Shown piece by piece: positions 10,584-21,652 of a stretch of 64,000 nucleotides of DNA (positions are counted from its first letter, which is position 1; each line of letters begins with the position of its first letter). This stretch comes from Paraspadella gotoi (taxonomy: Eukaryota; Chaetognatha): NCBI GenBank assembly GCA_051294375.1, contig CM119267.1:6251992-6315991 (forward strand). Reading direction: 5' to 3'. The translations under genes and the position numbers were made by a program. A model generated the notes under the pieces. The model saw nothing but the letters and a program-made list of their open reading frames with translations, made no database searches and was not told the DNA's origin.

Positions 10584-11635
10584 ATGGCGATCGTCTCATT
10601 CTCGCGGGCGTTTCGTCTTACTCTTCCAACAAAAACTCTCGTTCAAAACTTTCGAAATTCGTCGTCGTCCTCGAAATCAAGGTCCAACTCATTTCTCGCT
10701 TCCGTCGTTTGCGGTTCTCTCGGATTTTCCGTTGGACTTTTGACCGCGAAATATCCGACTTTAAAGGCGAACCTAGGATTCTCCAAGCAACCCGATAAAT
10801 TCGTCGAAGACCCGTCGCGCGAACGATCCTCCAACGCGGAGACGAATCGCCGTTTAAAAATCTGCGAGGCCGTTATGAAAATCGCCCAAGTCGCCGTCTT
10901 GTCTACCATGTCTGACGGGGAGCCCAAGTCCCGTCCGGTCCACCCCTATGATGTAGATCCCGGAATTCCTCACATTTTCATCACTACCAACAAACGTAGT
11001 CGAAAGATGAAACAGATTCAAGCCGATCCCTCGGTTACGCTCACTTACCCTGACGCTGAAGGCGCCGGCTACGTTCTCGTAGAAGGCGTGGCCGAAGTGT
11101 TGGACAGAGAGGCAAGCGCCGCACTCTGGCGACCAGAGATGTTTTTATTTTATCCAGAAGGTGGGCATTGGAAATGGGACAAAAATGAAAAAGGGGTTTT
11201 TCTCTAGTTTGGGAGCACTACCGCACTAGTCAGTTGTCGCTTTTGTCTTTCCATTCTGTAAGATTTGAGTCCAACACTGGTTTTGTATATAGCCTTCCTA
11301 ATATATTGGAAGCTCTTTCAGTTCCTCAATGAATTTACACATTTAACCTAATGGCTAATCCAAACCCTCGTTACTCCTCAGTCCCTCAATAATATCACAG
11401 CTTAAAATAATCGGATAATAATTTCTGTTTATCTCGCTCGCTCCAAGGCCCGCCGTCAGCGTCGAATCCCGAGTCCCGTTTCGTGATCCTCAAGATTCGC
11501 CCTCGACGAATAGAATTCACGAGCGCCAGATTCGGTCTCGAAACGTCGACCGACGATTGGCAGCCCCCGTCGCTGTTGTGGGACGCCTCTTCCTCATCCT
11601 GGATGATGGTCGAAGAGGCCGCGATGCCGATGTGA
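10584..11635 (+). CDS. FMN-binding split-barrel (pyridoxamine-phosphate-oxidase-like) protein
   Basis: Model: join(10584..11160, 11448..11635), 254 aa. The split was found because the first exon alone lacks the last barrel strands. Donor 11161 after FLFYPEG joins acceptor 11447 in phase 1 and restores a family-like ending (SRFVILKIRPRRIEFTSA, then LWD). The core ICEAVMKIAQVAVLSTMSD, GEPKSRPVHPYDVDPG, IFITTNKRSRKMKQI and VTLTYPD resembles general-stress-protein-26/Pyridox_oxase_2 proteins, which bind FMN or related cofactors; the substrate is unknown. The N terminus (Ser/Arg-rich, then LASVVCGSLGFSVGLL) could be a mitochondrial presequence followed by a membrane segment. Confidence 0.82.
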
Positions 11636-11892
11636 TGTTCAAAAAGTTGAACGGAGAGAAAAATATCAATTTAAAAGCGATTTTCAGAAATGGGCTGTCG
11701 AAAGTGCCGCACGTACAAAATAATGTATACCGTACATAGTCAAAGCTAATTTTTGATAGGATTGAGATTAAACCCAGTCAGGGTTATTCTAAAACTTTTT
11801 TCATACGTAAAAAAACTTATTTAATCGCATTATCATCTTGAAAGTTAAATGGTTCTTACAGTCAATGGAGGACGGGTTGTTTTTCGAAAGTG

Positions 11893-12007
11893 TATGAAAT
11901 TGGTACAACCAATATAAAAATTATCCATTCATTTAATAAATAAGCTATCTTGCCCCTGACTTTGGACAGGCTTTGGTGGTTTAAGGCCTCCATCACTCTT
12001 ACAAGAT
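11893..12007. repeat. 115-bp direct repeat, copy 1
   Basis: This 115-bp segment, beginning TATGAAATTGGTACAACC and ending CTCTTACAAGAT, is repeated at 12218-12332 with no difference I could see. The flanks diverge immediately. A related start (TATGAAATTGGTACAAC) recurs at 49263, so it is probably part of a dispersed family. Confidence 0.9.
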
Positions 12008-12217
12008 AATGACATAGCAGGTCCCTGCAAGCTTTCAATCAAGACTCTCTCACAGTCTCGTTTATTCACTCCCAGAGTACCTGGCTTCCCTATCAATGAA
12101 GTGGTATAATATTTCAAAGAATGTTTCAATTGTATGAAAAGACCACTCCCTTAAGTATTAGATCGGGGAATACTTATTGTACTCCGCACTAGCATCAAAA
12201 TACAAGGAGCTGAATTT

Positions 12218-12332
12218 TATGAAATTGGTACAACCAATATAAAAATTATCCATTCATTTAATAAATAAGCTATCTTGCCCCTGACTTTGGACAGGCTTTG
12301 GTGGTTTAAGGCCTCCATCACTCTTACAAGAT
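12218..12332. repeat. 115-bp direct repeat, copy 2
   Basis: Same orientation and apparently identical to copy 1 at 11893-12007, 210 bp apart. The rest of the 11636-12697 spacer is AT-rich with a poly-T run near 12608 and holds no gene I could support. Confidence 0.9.
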
Positions 12333-12697
12333 TACTGTATTACTGTGAATCAAAAATAATAGTTTCCTATTCTTGGAACTATTGTATTTGTGGCTGTGAC
12401 TTTTTGAATTTTACATTATTTGCTGTTTATTATTAGCTTTAGTTCTTGTTCTCGATTTTATTTTGTATCTTTACTCTTTAGTGTATTATTTCTCGGATTA
12501 TTTCTCGTATTATTACTCGGATTTTAATAAGGAAGCTCGCATAGCAGATCACATATTCTACATTTTGTAAGCAAGAAAATTTGTCTCGCTGCAGCTAGCC
12601 CTTTTGGTTTTTTTTTTTTTTTTGTCTGTTTATTAAACAGATATCTACGTACATAAGTAAATTATGATGATTTAATTCGATGTTTTGACTTTCGAAA

Positions 12698-15600
12698 ATG
12701 TCCGGGAAATATTTCCCACATTACAACGACGTTAACCGATCGGCGGAAAAATGCATTCGTTCCATCGCCGAGCAGGGTGATCACGTCTCGCTCAGGTGAG
12801 GACAATCAGTTATCATTTCATTGATTAGTTTTAAGAATTATGTTATTTATAAGATTTAAAACTGACAGCGCCATCGAGCGGGCCTTGACGCGCGAATATG
12901 GAGTCTCCTCCATCAATGGCGTCGGCCTTCGACGCCTCGAGGATCTCTCCTGCGTGCGGGAACACGCCAAACTCTTGGATCGCGTCTCCACCTTCGCCGG
13001 CGTCTTCGTCAACGTCTTCTCCATCGCGACTCTCGACGCCCTCGAGGAATGCCTCTTGGAATTCTCGCCGGGCGGACCTAGGAGGGGATGGAAGGCTCTC
13101 ATGTGGGAACGCGTTTTCCGATTGATTTTTAAGTCGTTTAGTTTAAAGGTTAATTGAACATCACAAAGTACAAATGTTCCGACAGGTTGGGCCCTTTGGA
13201 GAAAATAGGCGCCGTTCGAGAAGCTTTTCAAGTTCCTTCCCACGTGACGAAAATTAGACGAATTTCTACGGCGGATGTCGTTCGCCATCTACAGGACTAT
13301 CTCTCTCGGTGAATTTTTTATGTTTGTAGATATACTCGCGAATACTCAGGAATTGTCCGATTTGAAGAGACAGTGATAATTGTTATGTGTTAATGACAGA
13401 ACCGTTCAATATAAGCAGTCCCTGAGCTTCGGATCAGGCTGTAACACCGTGTTACAGGCGGGTTAAGCGCCCCGTCCCTCTTAACTGCTAGGCGACCACC
13501 GGGCTAGAACCCCGGACCTTTGGGTTGGGAGGCGAATGACTTGCCTCCGGCACCAATGGCCGCTGATGAACGGTTGGTGGATTTTAGTCCACCATAGATT
13601 GCTTATTTATCCCTACCCCTCTTTTTTTTTTCCGAGAAACGGTCTTTGGTCGGGCGTGGTGGATCCCCGTGATTTTTCCTCCTTCCTGCGTCGCCACCTC
13701 GGAGTCGGCGATAACGAGTATCTCGGCGTACGCGTCTCCTCGACGATCTTGGCCACGCAGTCCTTCAAAAAGGCTCATCGAGACCTGGAGTCGTTCAAGG
13801 TCAAATTCAGGTTCGAACTCCAGGTCAGTCCCGGATTTTCGCGATCTTTCCCCGATATTTTAAAAGGTTCAGTTTTTAACGTTGCTTTCGCTCTTTCCAG
13901 GCGGGCCTCGATCAGATGCGATCGCAGTTAATCGGTCGTCACTCTTACAACGTCGGTATGGATTTGAAAATTCGCTACTGCGAAATGGACTCCGTCTCCG
14001 TCATTACCGATGTTTTACGCAAATACCATTTGCTCATGTCCGCCGCAGCCTATAAAAAGTTATCGAAGAAGGAGCGAAGGTAAGAAATAAAACTTTTTTT
14101 TTTTTCATTGATAATTAATTTCCTCCGTCGTTTCCTTTTTTTGTTTAGATTGAGTCAAGTCTTGGAGAATTTTTTGGAAATCCTCGACACTCGCGACGAT
14201 CTTTCCTACATCGTAGTTCGCAAGCTCCTTCAGACGGCCATCTGCGCCTCCAAGATGGAGTCCCCCGGTGACGTCGCCAAAGTCCTCGGCATCGACGCCT
14301 CACAACTCGGAGGCGGTTCGTCCGCGGACCCGCGCGCGGGCGACGCTGTCAGCAGCACCACTTCCCGACCGTCGCCGACCGTCTCCGACGTCACCCGCAA
14401 ACTCGTCGAGCTAACCGATCGGTGTGTGTCGCAAGGCTCGTTGACGCTGACCCAATTGGCGCGCATCGAGGAAAAACTGGCGGAATTTTTCGGATTTCCC
14501 GACTTTTCGTCGCTCGGGTTCGGCAGCTTCCTTTCCTTCTTGACGAAACAACCGGAGCCGAAACGCGTCGTCGAGCATCTTCTCGGCGAGACTCTCAGCA
14601 TCCTTGGTGGCGGAGGTGGAGGAGAAGGGACGCGCTTTTCCCCTTCTCACGAAAACGTCCTCGCCTTCGTCAGACAATGTCAAGTGACTTCGACGCAATC
14701 GCCCAAAATCGTCGAGGATGCCCTTTGCGAGTATTACGGATTAGCGGACGCAAAGGCGCTGGGTTTCGGGCCACTGGACAAACTCATTGCCGCTGCAGCG
14801 GCCGACTCGTCCACCGATTCCGTTCCTTCCGCTTCCGATCGCGTTTACTACGAAAAAGCTCTCTGCGCTAAAAGCAGCTCCTATGCGGGGCCACTCCTGA
14901 ACCGCGCTCGTCACGCGCAGGAAGGGCAACGACTGGTAGGCGTCATGGGAGCGATGACGCGAGAAAAAGCAATTGCCTGCCTCGACAGTTGTCCGTCGCT
15001 CTTCGACCTCGAAGAGTGGACGCAGTGGTCACGAGTTTTTGAGCCGCAGTTCGGGTCATTGAAGGAATTCCTCGCCAAAGGTCAGAATCAATCGAAAAGC
15101 GAAAAATCTCCCATTGTTGCTCTCGAATCTCAACCGGGCGTTTTGCTCAAACTTCCCTCCGAATCGTCTCCCGAAGCTTTCGGGAAAGCTGTTGAACTCC
15201 TTGACGCTCGAGTTGCTTGTGGTCAGTTGACCCACCTCGTGGCTACTTCGTTCGGGCCCTCCAACGCGCCACTCGTTCTTTTAGCCAACCACACTCAAGC
15301 AGCTCTGCAAAAGGCTGAAGCTGCGTCTTCTGGCACTCACGCGTCTCAGCCTTCGTCGGCAATTAAATTTGTCTTCAATTGCTTGCAGCTTTTACCGTTT
15401 AATATTGCCTCGGCGACGGCGGCCCAAGTCTTTGTCGGACCGTTGGGCCTCGTCGTTGGCTCATCTCTGTCCAAACAGCGTATTCTCGACCTCGCGAAGC
15501 AACCCAAGCAGCTATCCAAGCTGCAGCATCTTGGCTGGCTCATGGGCATTACAGAATGGTCGAGCACATTCTCTGGGCGGATCGAAGGCGAAAGCGAGCC

Positions 15601-18600
15601 TGTTCTTGTTCAAAGGCAATCGGTCACACGAACTCAACCGGCGAAGTTTCGTCGAAAAAATCGTTCTGCGTCCGAGTCTCCGTTTGCCCCGCAGCCCTCC
15701 AAATCCTCGTCGGATCCTTTTGCTCCTCAACCTAGCAGAACCGCTGTCGCAAGCGACGATGACGACGAAAACGACGATCTAACTCTCGACTTACTTGACA
15801 AGGATCCTTTGGATTCGGACGATGAGGAGGAAGAGAAGGCGAAAATGGATTCGACGAAATCCGACAACGCGTCTGCCGATGTAGATCCCTCGGCTTCTCT
15901 TTCCATTCAGAGCTGCCGTGATTTGATCGAGGAGATACGCCGAAACGAGTTCGGGATCGGAGTTGAAATGTCCGAGGTCGCCGCCAAGCTGCTGGCTGTG
16001 CAACAAGCGCGTCTTGGACGGAGCCTGGAGCGACTCTCCAAAGACCTCTACACCAAGGATACTCACTTTGTCTTAGAACTTATTCAAAACGCCGACGACA
16101 ACGCCTACGACCGCTCCGTCGCTCCTTCGCTAGAGTTCGTCCTCGAAGCTGACAAAATTCTCGTTCGCAACAACGAGCGCGGATTTAATCCCGACGACGT
16201 CCGCGCCATCTGCGACGTCGGCAACTCGACCAAGGGCCGCGTCAAGGGCGGATACATTGGACAAAAGGGAATAGGCTTTAAATCCGTCTTTAAGATCTCC
16301 TCAGCGCCGAAGATCCGTTCGGGCGCGTTTTCCTTTGGGTTCGATTCGACACGCGGCCCCGTCGGCTACATTTTGCCCCATTGGGTGGAGAGGGAGGCGA
16401 CGACCGAGGACGATGGATGGACGACGACCTTCTCGCTCCCGGTGGCCCAAGATCGAATTGCCGAGTCTAAATCCAGGTTTTTGGACATTCGCTCAACGTT
16501 GCTTCTCTTTTTGCACAAGATCATCGTTCTTCGAGTCGTTGACCGAGTTTCAGGTAATTTATAACTGAGGTGTATCTATATAATTCTGCGTTTCATAATA
16601 AAATCTAGTTTGTAGTATAGAAACATTATTAAAAAATTATTATAAAACTTATTAAAATCATAAATATTAAATATTTTAAAATCTATAAAACTTAAGATAG
16701 TGATTTTTCGATTTTGATTTCTAAAAAAAAATGTTATTGGATAGGCCTCATTATCGACATAAAAAAGGAAGAGGAGAAGATCGGCGATGCTCATGTAGTG
16801 ACACTAACACAAACGACGACAGAAACGATCGCGTCGACAGCTGAGTCTACTTCGACGTCCAAATCCACGGTCGAATCACATCGCTGGCTCGTTGCAAAGA
16901 AACGACTTAAAGTATCCGACCTTCCAGCCTCTCGTTCCGCTCGCCCCACGGATCGTGTCCTTGTCACGGAACTTGCGTTGGCGTTTCCGGTATCTCGGAT
17001 ACGCCCCGATCGACGCGAGCCGCTCCCGGTGTTCTCATTCCTTCCTTTGCGCTCCTTCGGGCTCGAATTCGTCGTCCAAGCAGACTTCGACGTCCCGTCG
17101 TCGCGGGAAGATCTCGATGCCGACTCGCCGTGGAACCAGTGGCTCTTGTCTCACGTCCCGTCGCTTTTTGTGGAATCCCTGGCGTTGTTTCGAGCCGTCA
17201 CTCGAAACGATGCCGTCGCCGCCGTAGAGAAGGTGATACCATTCTTGCCGTCGTCCCTCGTTGCGGAGGAACCCTTTCTGACTGTTGCCAAAAAGATACT
17301 CGCCGGGTTGCGTCGATCTTCGTGGATTCCGATTCGCGCGGAGGAAAACGACGCGGAATCCGCTCTCCCTTCGCTCCGTCTTCCCTGCGAAACCGCCGTC
17401 GCCACCGACCCTTGTGTCGCTGACGTGGTCGATTCCGGTCTCCTCCGCAGAGTCTTTGGCCTTGCATTCGTCGACGAGAGAGTGGAGAAGGTACTTCGAT
17501 CCCGCTCCGACATCGACGTTATCGCAGCCCTGGGAATTCAGGTTTTGGGTCTCCCGCACCTTTTGCAAATCGGGCCCAACGTCGCCGAGCAAGGAAATGC
17601 CAAGCGAATTCTCGGCTGGCTTTATTCCGTCTCTAAAATGGGATTCGCCGAAGATGCTAGGGATAACTATCTCAGTGAATCAACAGTGGAAACGATCAAA
17701 GGGCTTCCAGTGATTCCTTTATCGGACAACAGATTCGTCAGCTTTCGAGACTGCGCCTCGGTTTATTTTCCTCGCGTCGATGCCGAAATGGATGAAGATT
17801 GTTTGATCCGCGAGTTGGAAAGAGATTTGGAGACTGTCGCCCAAGACGCCATCGACGACTCGGGACCTGGATGGCACGTACGGAGGCTGTTAAAAGAAGT
17901 GGGCGTCAAGGAGCAAAAGCCGAAGGATATCATCGCTGATCACATTTTGCCCACGCTCGCGGACGAAGAGGCTTTGAAGAAGAAGTCGAGGCGAACCATA
18001 GTTAGTTACTTGGTTTATCTCAAGGATCAGTGGGTCAAAAAGATTTTTAATCCTTGCGAGGGAAACTTTCTCGACGTTGTGAAAATCGCCACAAATCGCG
18101 GATTAACTAATCCTCGTCAAGTCGCCGTTCATTTTGGTCCGGAGTTGGGAAACGCCCTGGATCTCGTCTCCGCATTTCCCGCGTATTCTTGGATCCTCGT
18201 TGATCCCGTTTATTTGGAGGGAACGACCTCGACCTTTGAAATTTCCGTTTGGCGGGATTTTTTTCATTTGCTCGGAGTCCGTGACTTCATTAACGTAAAG
18301 GAAGACTCTAGAATTAGGACTGTCAAAGATATTTTAGATTCTCCCGACGGCGAAGACTTTGTTTCCGCGTCTCCTCTCCTTGATATTTCACATGACGCCG
18401 ACGAAGATGTAACTATTGTTGACTTTCGCTCCCCTGAACTCGACGCAATTCTCGACTCGTGCGTCCCGCAGACCGGAAGTCCATCCGTTGATGCTCGAGC
18501 CACAACGACGCTACTCTTTGAACTGCTTGAGCGTGATTGGACGAACAGCTATGCAAAGTTTACTGAGAAAACTTTGACTATCGGCAACAACGCGATACGA

Positions 18601-21523
18601 CTTCCCTCCTCATTTTCCCATCGTTTACTCGACGTAGAATGGATTCCGACCTTATTTTACAAAACCGTTAGCGGTGAAACTGTTGCGCGGGAGTGCTTTA
18701 TGTCCGCGCGGTCCGGAATTTTTGTGCGTACGACGGATGTTGTGACGCTTTGTGGAGATCATGTTCCCTATCTGGCCCCAGGAACCTCAAAGATCAAACA
18801 CTACTCTTCGGAGTTTTGCAAATTTTTAGATATTGCTTCCCGCGTAACTCCTGAAAAAATGGTCGATTTGTTAAAAACGTGGAGTTCTCGGGTGGAGATT
18901 GGAAAACCCCGTGAATTTTCCACATCCCAAGCTCACATCCTCGGCGTTTACAACTTTCTTCACCAGGAGTTGCCATTGAAGACTTTCCGAGAACTTTTGT
19001 TCGGTGGGCCAGCTATTTTCGTACCGCGGCAGCAAAAAAAGTTGAAAGAGATCGTCGATGGGATATTTTTGGGTGGACGAGAGGTGTGTTGGAAAGATCC
19101 TTCTAAGACATTCAAAAAATACCGTTCGATTCTCCTATCGCAACCGGAACTCGACGTCCCGGCCAAACATGCCCTCAATGAAGTCTACCCTCTTCTAAAC
19201 TCTAAGGAGCTCTTCACGCAGGCGGGCGTGTCGGAGACTCCCTCCGTCAAGGAATACTTGAGGATGCTCCAGTTTGTCACCAAACTGTCGGCGCCCGTCG
19301 TCTCCCTCGACGTTGGCCTCGACGTCCGTCACGTTTTCGACGCTTTAGGATTTGTCCTTATGCAAGCGAAGGATTCCTGTCTCTATGACGAAGATTGGTT
19401 CGAAGTGAGAGACCGCTTCCGCGATCAGCTTCAGACGCTCGTCGTTATTCCCACGAAGAGGAACCTTTTTGTGTCGTTGAACGAACGTCCTTTTATTTCC
19501 GACGACCCGACCCTGGAAAGAATCTTTGGTGGAACTTGCCACCTCGTCGCCGGTGAAGACGTCGTCTCCGAAACACCTTCAGGCGTCGGATTTTTCCTGA
19601 CGGAACTTTGTCAGTTGGCGACGCTCAGTTCCCGAGTGACGAAAAAGTTAAAGGAAGCTGCGCGATCGACTTTCGACTCAGAAAAACAGAGAATGTGGGG
19701 TAAAATCGTTCCCTTTGTTCAGCGTTATCTTTTAACTCACTTTCGTCGGTTTTACGAAGACATTCCGGAAAAAGATCCTCGTCTGGTTTCACTGATTCGA
19801 GATTTGAAAGTCTTTTCCGCCGAGAAATTGACTGTGAGATTCACTCTGAGACGTGAAGACGACGACGAGGCATTGGAGCGTGAATGCGAAGAAAAAGCGC
19901 TCTGGATCGACGACTCTTTACTCTTGAATTCCAGCGATGTTTCCGATGCCGAAACGCTGATGGAAATGTACCGCGTCGTTGCCGGACGAATTTGCGGTTT
20001 TGACGCCGTCGTTCGCAAATCCTTGTTCCTCTTTCTTTCCGAATTGGGTCCACTGACTTTGAGCGGCGACGGAGCGAGAATAGAGGAAAGATATCGTCTC
20101 GAGGAAATCCCGACGGAGGAAGCGAAATGGTCGTCGTCGGAATATGATCGCTGCCAGTCCGTCGTCGTTCCGCTGGTGACGCCCTCGGGTGAGAGAGAAG
20201 AAGGCGCCGTGTTAGAGTTAAAGGTGGGCGTCGATGAGCTCATTAGCGACGCGGCTTCATCGGTGGCGGCGGGTTCCATCTCCACGTTGGCTCATCGGCC
20301 GGCAGAAGGCGCCGCCGTTGTTCCGAGCGGCACCGTCGCTTCTTCCTCGGGCGTTCTGCCAAGCGTGGCCAGCGAAGCTACTTATCTCGACACTCTCAGT
20401 GAAGCAGGACGGATCGATGATGGCGATGGTGCCAGTAGCGTTTCTTCTGCTTCTCAAGGCGCCGCAGCTAAAGATGCGCCATCTCAAGAACCGGAAGACG
20501 CCTCATGTCGTACCGAGGCAAGCGCTGTCAGCCGATTGCTGGTGGCCGCCTCGATCTCAAACGCCTCCACGGAAAGGCCATATGAAGACGACATGCCTCC
20601 GCCGAATCGTCCGCCACCTAAACGAAAACTGCAGCGTAACTCCGGCGACTCCGAGACGGATTCGGTGCATGAGAAATCTGCGAGGTTCGAGGATATTGTC
20701 GAAGTTGGCCGGGAGGATGTTGGCGATGAAACCGAAAATCGTACTCTCGAAGAAGCGAGACGCCTCTATTTTTCAAACTCGGCTTGGGACTACGACTTAC
20801 AACGCGATGTGGACTACGAGCACGTCGGATCCGGCGCGGCCTTGCGTTTACCCGAAACTGAAACTTTGATGCGACAAAAGCTGGACGGCGGGAGTCTGCT
20901 CAGGATCGGCCGCTGGGGGGAAGAGCTCGTGTACAAATTTCTTTTGGGGCGGATGAAGCGGCCGGACAGTGGAGTCGTGCAAGTCTCGTGGGCGAACAAG
21001 TTTGGAGAAAGCGGGATGCCTTACGACATCGTCGTTCGGCAGGTACGGTGGGCCAGGGAGGAGTGGATCGTATCTTTGCGATCTGTATTCGATGTGTATA
21101 TGTACATTTTATGTGAAGTTTAAAGATGAATAAAACTTCATTAAAAGTCAGTCTGATGTAAAGTTAAATATTTTTAAAAAATCAATAATTAATAAGTACT
21201 AGGAGCAAAGGAGATTTTTAACATATCATTTAATTTCGATTCTCAACCTAATCATCATCGTTATCCTCATCGTCATCCTCCAGGAGTCAACGGGCGGCGT
21301 CTCAGAGATCGTGTACGTGGAAGTCAAGGCCACGACTTCCGACGAAAGGCAAGTCTTCGAGGTTTCGGCCAACGAGGTCAAATTTGCCGTCGACCAAGGG
21401 GAAAACTATCACCTTTATCGTGTCTTCAACTGCGGAGATCCCGATCGAGTCCGCGTCGCCAAAGTCGTTGACGTTTTCGCCAAACTCGAATCCAAACAGA
21501 TTAAGCTCTGCATGCTCATTTGA
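12698..21523 (+). CDS. NO VEIN/sacsin-like giant protein: HSP90-type ATPase plus C-terminal DUF3883 nuclease-like domain
   Basis: Model: join(12698..12795, 12869..13102, 13186..13308, 13637..13823, 13901..14079, 14149..16553, 16745..21042, 21284..21523), 2587 aa, closing in frame. The mid-protein GHKL ATPase has the N-box ELIQNADDNAYD (E917, N921), NNERGFNPDDV, and GQKGIGFKSVFK, as in sacsin and plant NO VEIN. The C terminus matches DUF3883: RIGRWGEELVYKFLL, MPYDIVV, EIVYVEVKAT, VSANEVKFAVDQGENYHLYR. D2503 and E2521-x-K2523 fit a PD-(D/E)XK metal site. The N-terminal ~450 residues hold two similar ~40-residue modules (EEKLAEFFG..LGFGSFLSFL and EDALCEYYG..LGFGPLDKLI). Pro/Ser/acidic linkers precede the ATPase (about residues 720-850) and the nuclease-like domain. 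Molecular function in animals is unknown; chaperone-like or defence roles are inference. The exon 2/3 junction (13102/13186) is the least certain. Confidence 0.85.
13390..13590 (-). mobile_element. Possible tRNA-derived SINE in intron 3 of the NO VEIN-like gene
   Basis: Read on the minus strand, the segment resembles a tRNA-derived SINE head: TTCGCCTCCCAACC (anticodon-arm-like), then GGTCCGGGGTTCTAGCCC, matching a degenerate RNA polymerase III B box (GGTTCGANTCC). A palindrome GTAACACCGTGTTAC lies at about 13440, and the ends carry a short inverted AACCGTTCA/TGAACGGTT. No clear target-site duplication was found, so the boundaries are approximate. Confidence 0.5.
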
Positions 21524-21652
21524 CTTTAAGTTTACGAAATTTTATTTAACCCCTTTCTGTTCTCCTCATTGCGCTCGGGTTTTTCGATCGTGATTCATGT
21601 CCAGTTTGTCAATTCACGTTTTTGGATTGTTATTTAATATTTATGTTTAGAC

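Noticed and set aside
13309-13636. A functional tRNA gene on the minus strand
   Set aside because: The B box and anticodon-arm resemblance is partial and no full cloverleaf or acceptor stem could be folded; a SINE is more likely.
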